From Dactylorhiza incarnata (lineage: Eukaryota > Streptophyta > Magnoliopsida > Asparagales > Orchidaceae), in contig JAWHQI010000504.1 of NCBI GenBank assembly GCA_033032865.1, positions 62,001 to 126,000 of the forward strand: a DNA stretch of 64,000 bases, in the 5' to 3' direction. Below the pieces are notes generated by a model that saw only the letters and a list, made by a program, of their open reading frames with translations, was not told where the DNA came from and did not search any database. The stretch's first letter is position 1, and every line of letters begins with the position of its first letter. A program made the translations under genes and the position numbers. Shown here piece by piece: positions 63,456 to 64,000 of the stretch.

Positions 63456-64000
63456 AGGTGTTGTGGGGTAAAATCAGACAACCGGATTAAAAGTTATTGC
63501 TGTTTAAAGTTTAAGTGTCATTTGGAGCTAAATCTCTCACTTTCTCTACAAACCGTAACTAAAATTCTTTTATTTTGAAATTTATGTGTCTTTTGGAGCA
63601 AAATCTCGCATTACCACAGCAACCTCTAAACGAGCTTGAATGGGTTAAAATTGTTCTCCATTGGATTTAGGGCTCCTATCTCATTCTGAAAAAGGTGTCC
63701 TTTGGAGCTAAATTTCGCATTACCACAGCAACCAGTTATATATCGACAACTAAATGAACTAGAATGGGTAAAACTTGTGCTGAAAGGAATGTAGTGCTCC
63801 GAGCTCATTCTGAAAAGGTGTTGTGGGGTAAAATCAGATAACCAGATCAAAAGTTATTGCTGTTTAAAGTTTAAGTGTCATTTGGATCTAAATCTCACTT
63901 TCGCTACAAACCGCATCTAAAATTCTTTCATTTTGAAATTTGTGTCATTTGGACCTAAATCTTACATTATTAGTAGAATGCACTGTATATCGACCTCTAA

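Larger units (their letters stand above)
48605..64000. repeat. Satellite array, right part
   Basis: The same satellite resumes, in the same orientation and phase, directly after the retrotransposon target duplication. The left remnant (37709-39534, 1826 bp) plus the right remnant up to module M11 (48605-49274, 670 bp) totals 2496 bp, which is 251 plus six units of 374. The two parts were therefore one array before insertion. The right part holds modules M11-M15, a near-identical 1493-bp tandem duplication, and long paralogous blocks. It runs off the window end in mid unit. Confidence 0.97.

Noticed and set aside
1193..64000. Regular repeats as a possible CRISPR array
   Set aside because: The whole unit repeats with no unique spacers, the unit is far too long, and the context is plant.

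Overview
This window comes from a flowering-plant nuclear genome. About 53.8 kb of it is one tandem satellite array. A 9.07-kb Ty3/gypsy chromovirus (Tekay/Del type) on the minus strand interrupts the array, and about 1.2 kb at the left edge looks like the end of another LTR element. I see no host gene, rRNA, tRNA or CRISPR array. The plant assignment rests on the chromodomain-bearing gypsy element with an initiator-Met-tRNA-type primer binding site, and on the style of the satellite. I do not recognise the species.

Layout: 1-1192, LTR-like non-satellite DNA, probably the 3' part of a Ty1/copia-type LTR. 1193-39534, satellite array. 39535-48599, retrotransposon: left LTR 39535-41618, internal region 41619-46514, right LTR 46515-48599. 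48605-64000, the same satellite array, continuing past the window.

The satellite is modular. Its ancestral monomer is about 176-180 bp. Most of the array is built of a 374-bp composite unit: a monomer shortened to about 123 bp by a deletion of about 55 bp, plus a monomer lengthened to about 251 bp by a duplication of about 71 bp. Fifteen modules (M1-M15) are embedded in it. Thirteen are 534-536 bp and hold three full-length monomers; M5 and M9 are about 438 bp. Neighbouring modules are separated by one 251-bp part plus a whole number (2-13) of 374-bp units. Segments of 1-6 kb are duplicated two or three times, and some modules are mosaics, as expected from repeated unequal exchange and conversion.

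The retrotransposon reads right to left: right LTR (functional 5' LTR), primer binding site, gag, protease, reverse transcriptase, RNase H, integrase, chromodomain, polypurine tract, left LTR (3' LTR). Its target duplication is CGGCT/CGGCA. Removing the element restores the satellite register, and a paralogous uninterrupted site lies at about 62212. This copy is damaged: two single-base frameshifts in pol and an RNase H active-site Asp to Asn change. A 74-bp GT...AG interval between gag and protease has the marks of a short intron that could switch Gag to Gag-Pol, and a second splice-acceptor-like site lies just before gag, which has no in-frame ATG. These two are the most novel candidates here. 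All coordinates, counts and divergences were read by hand.
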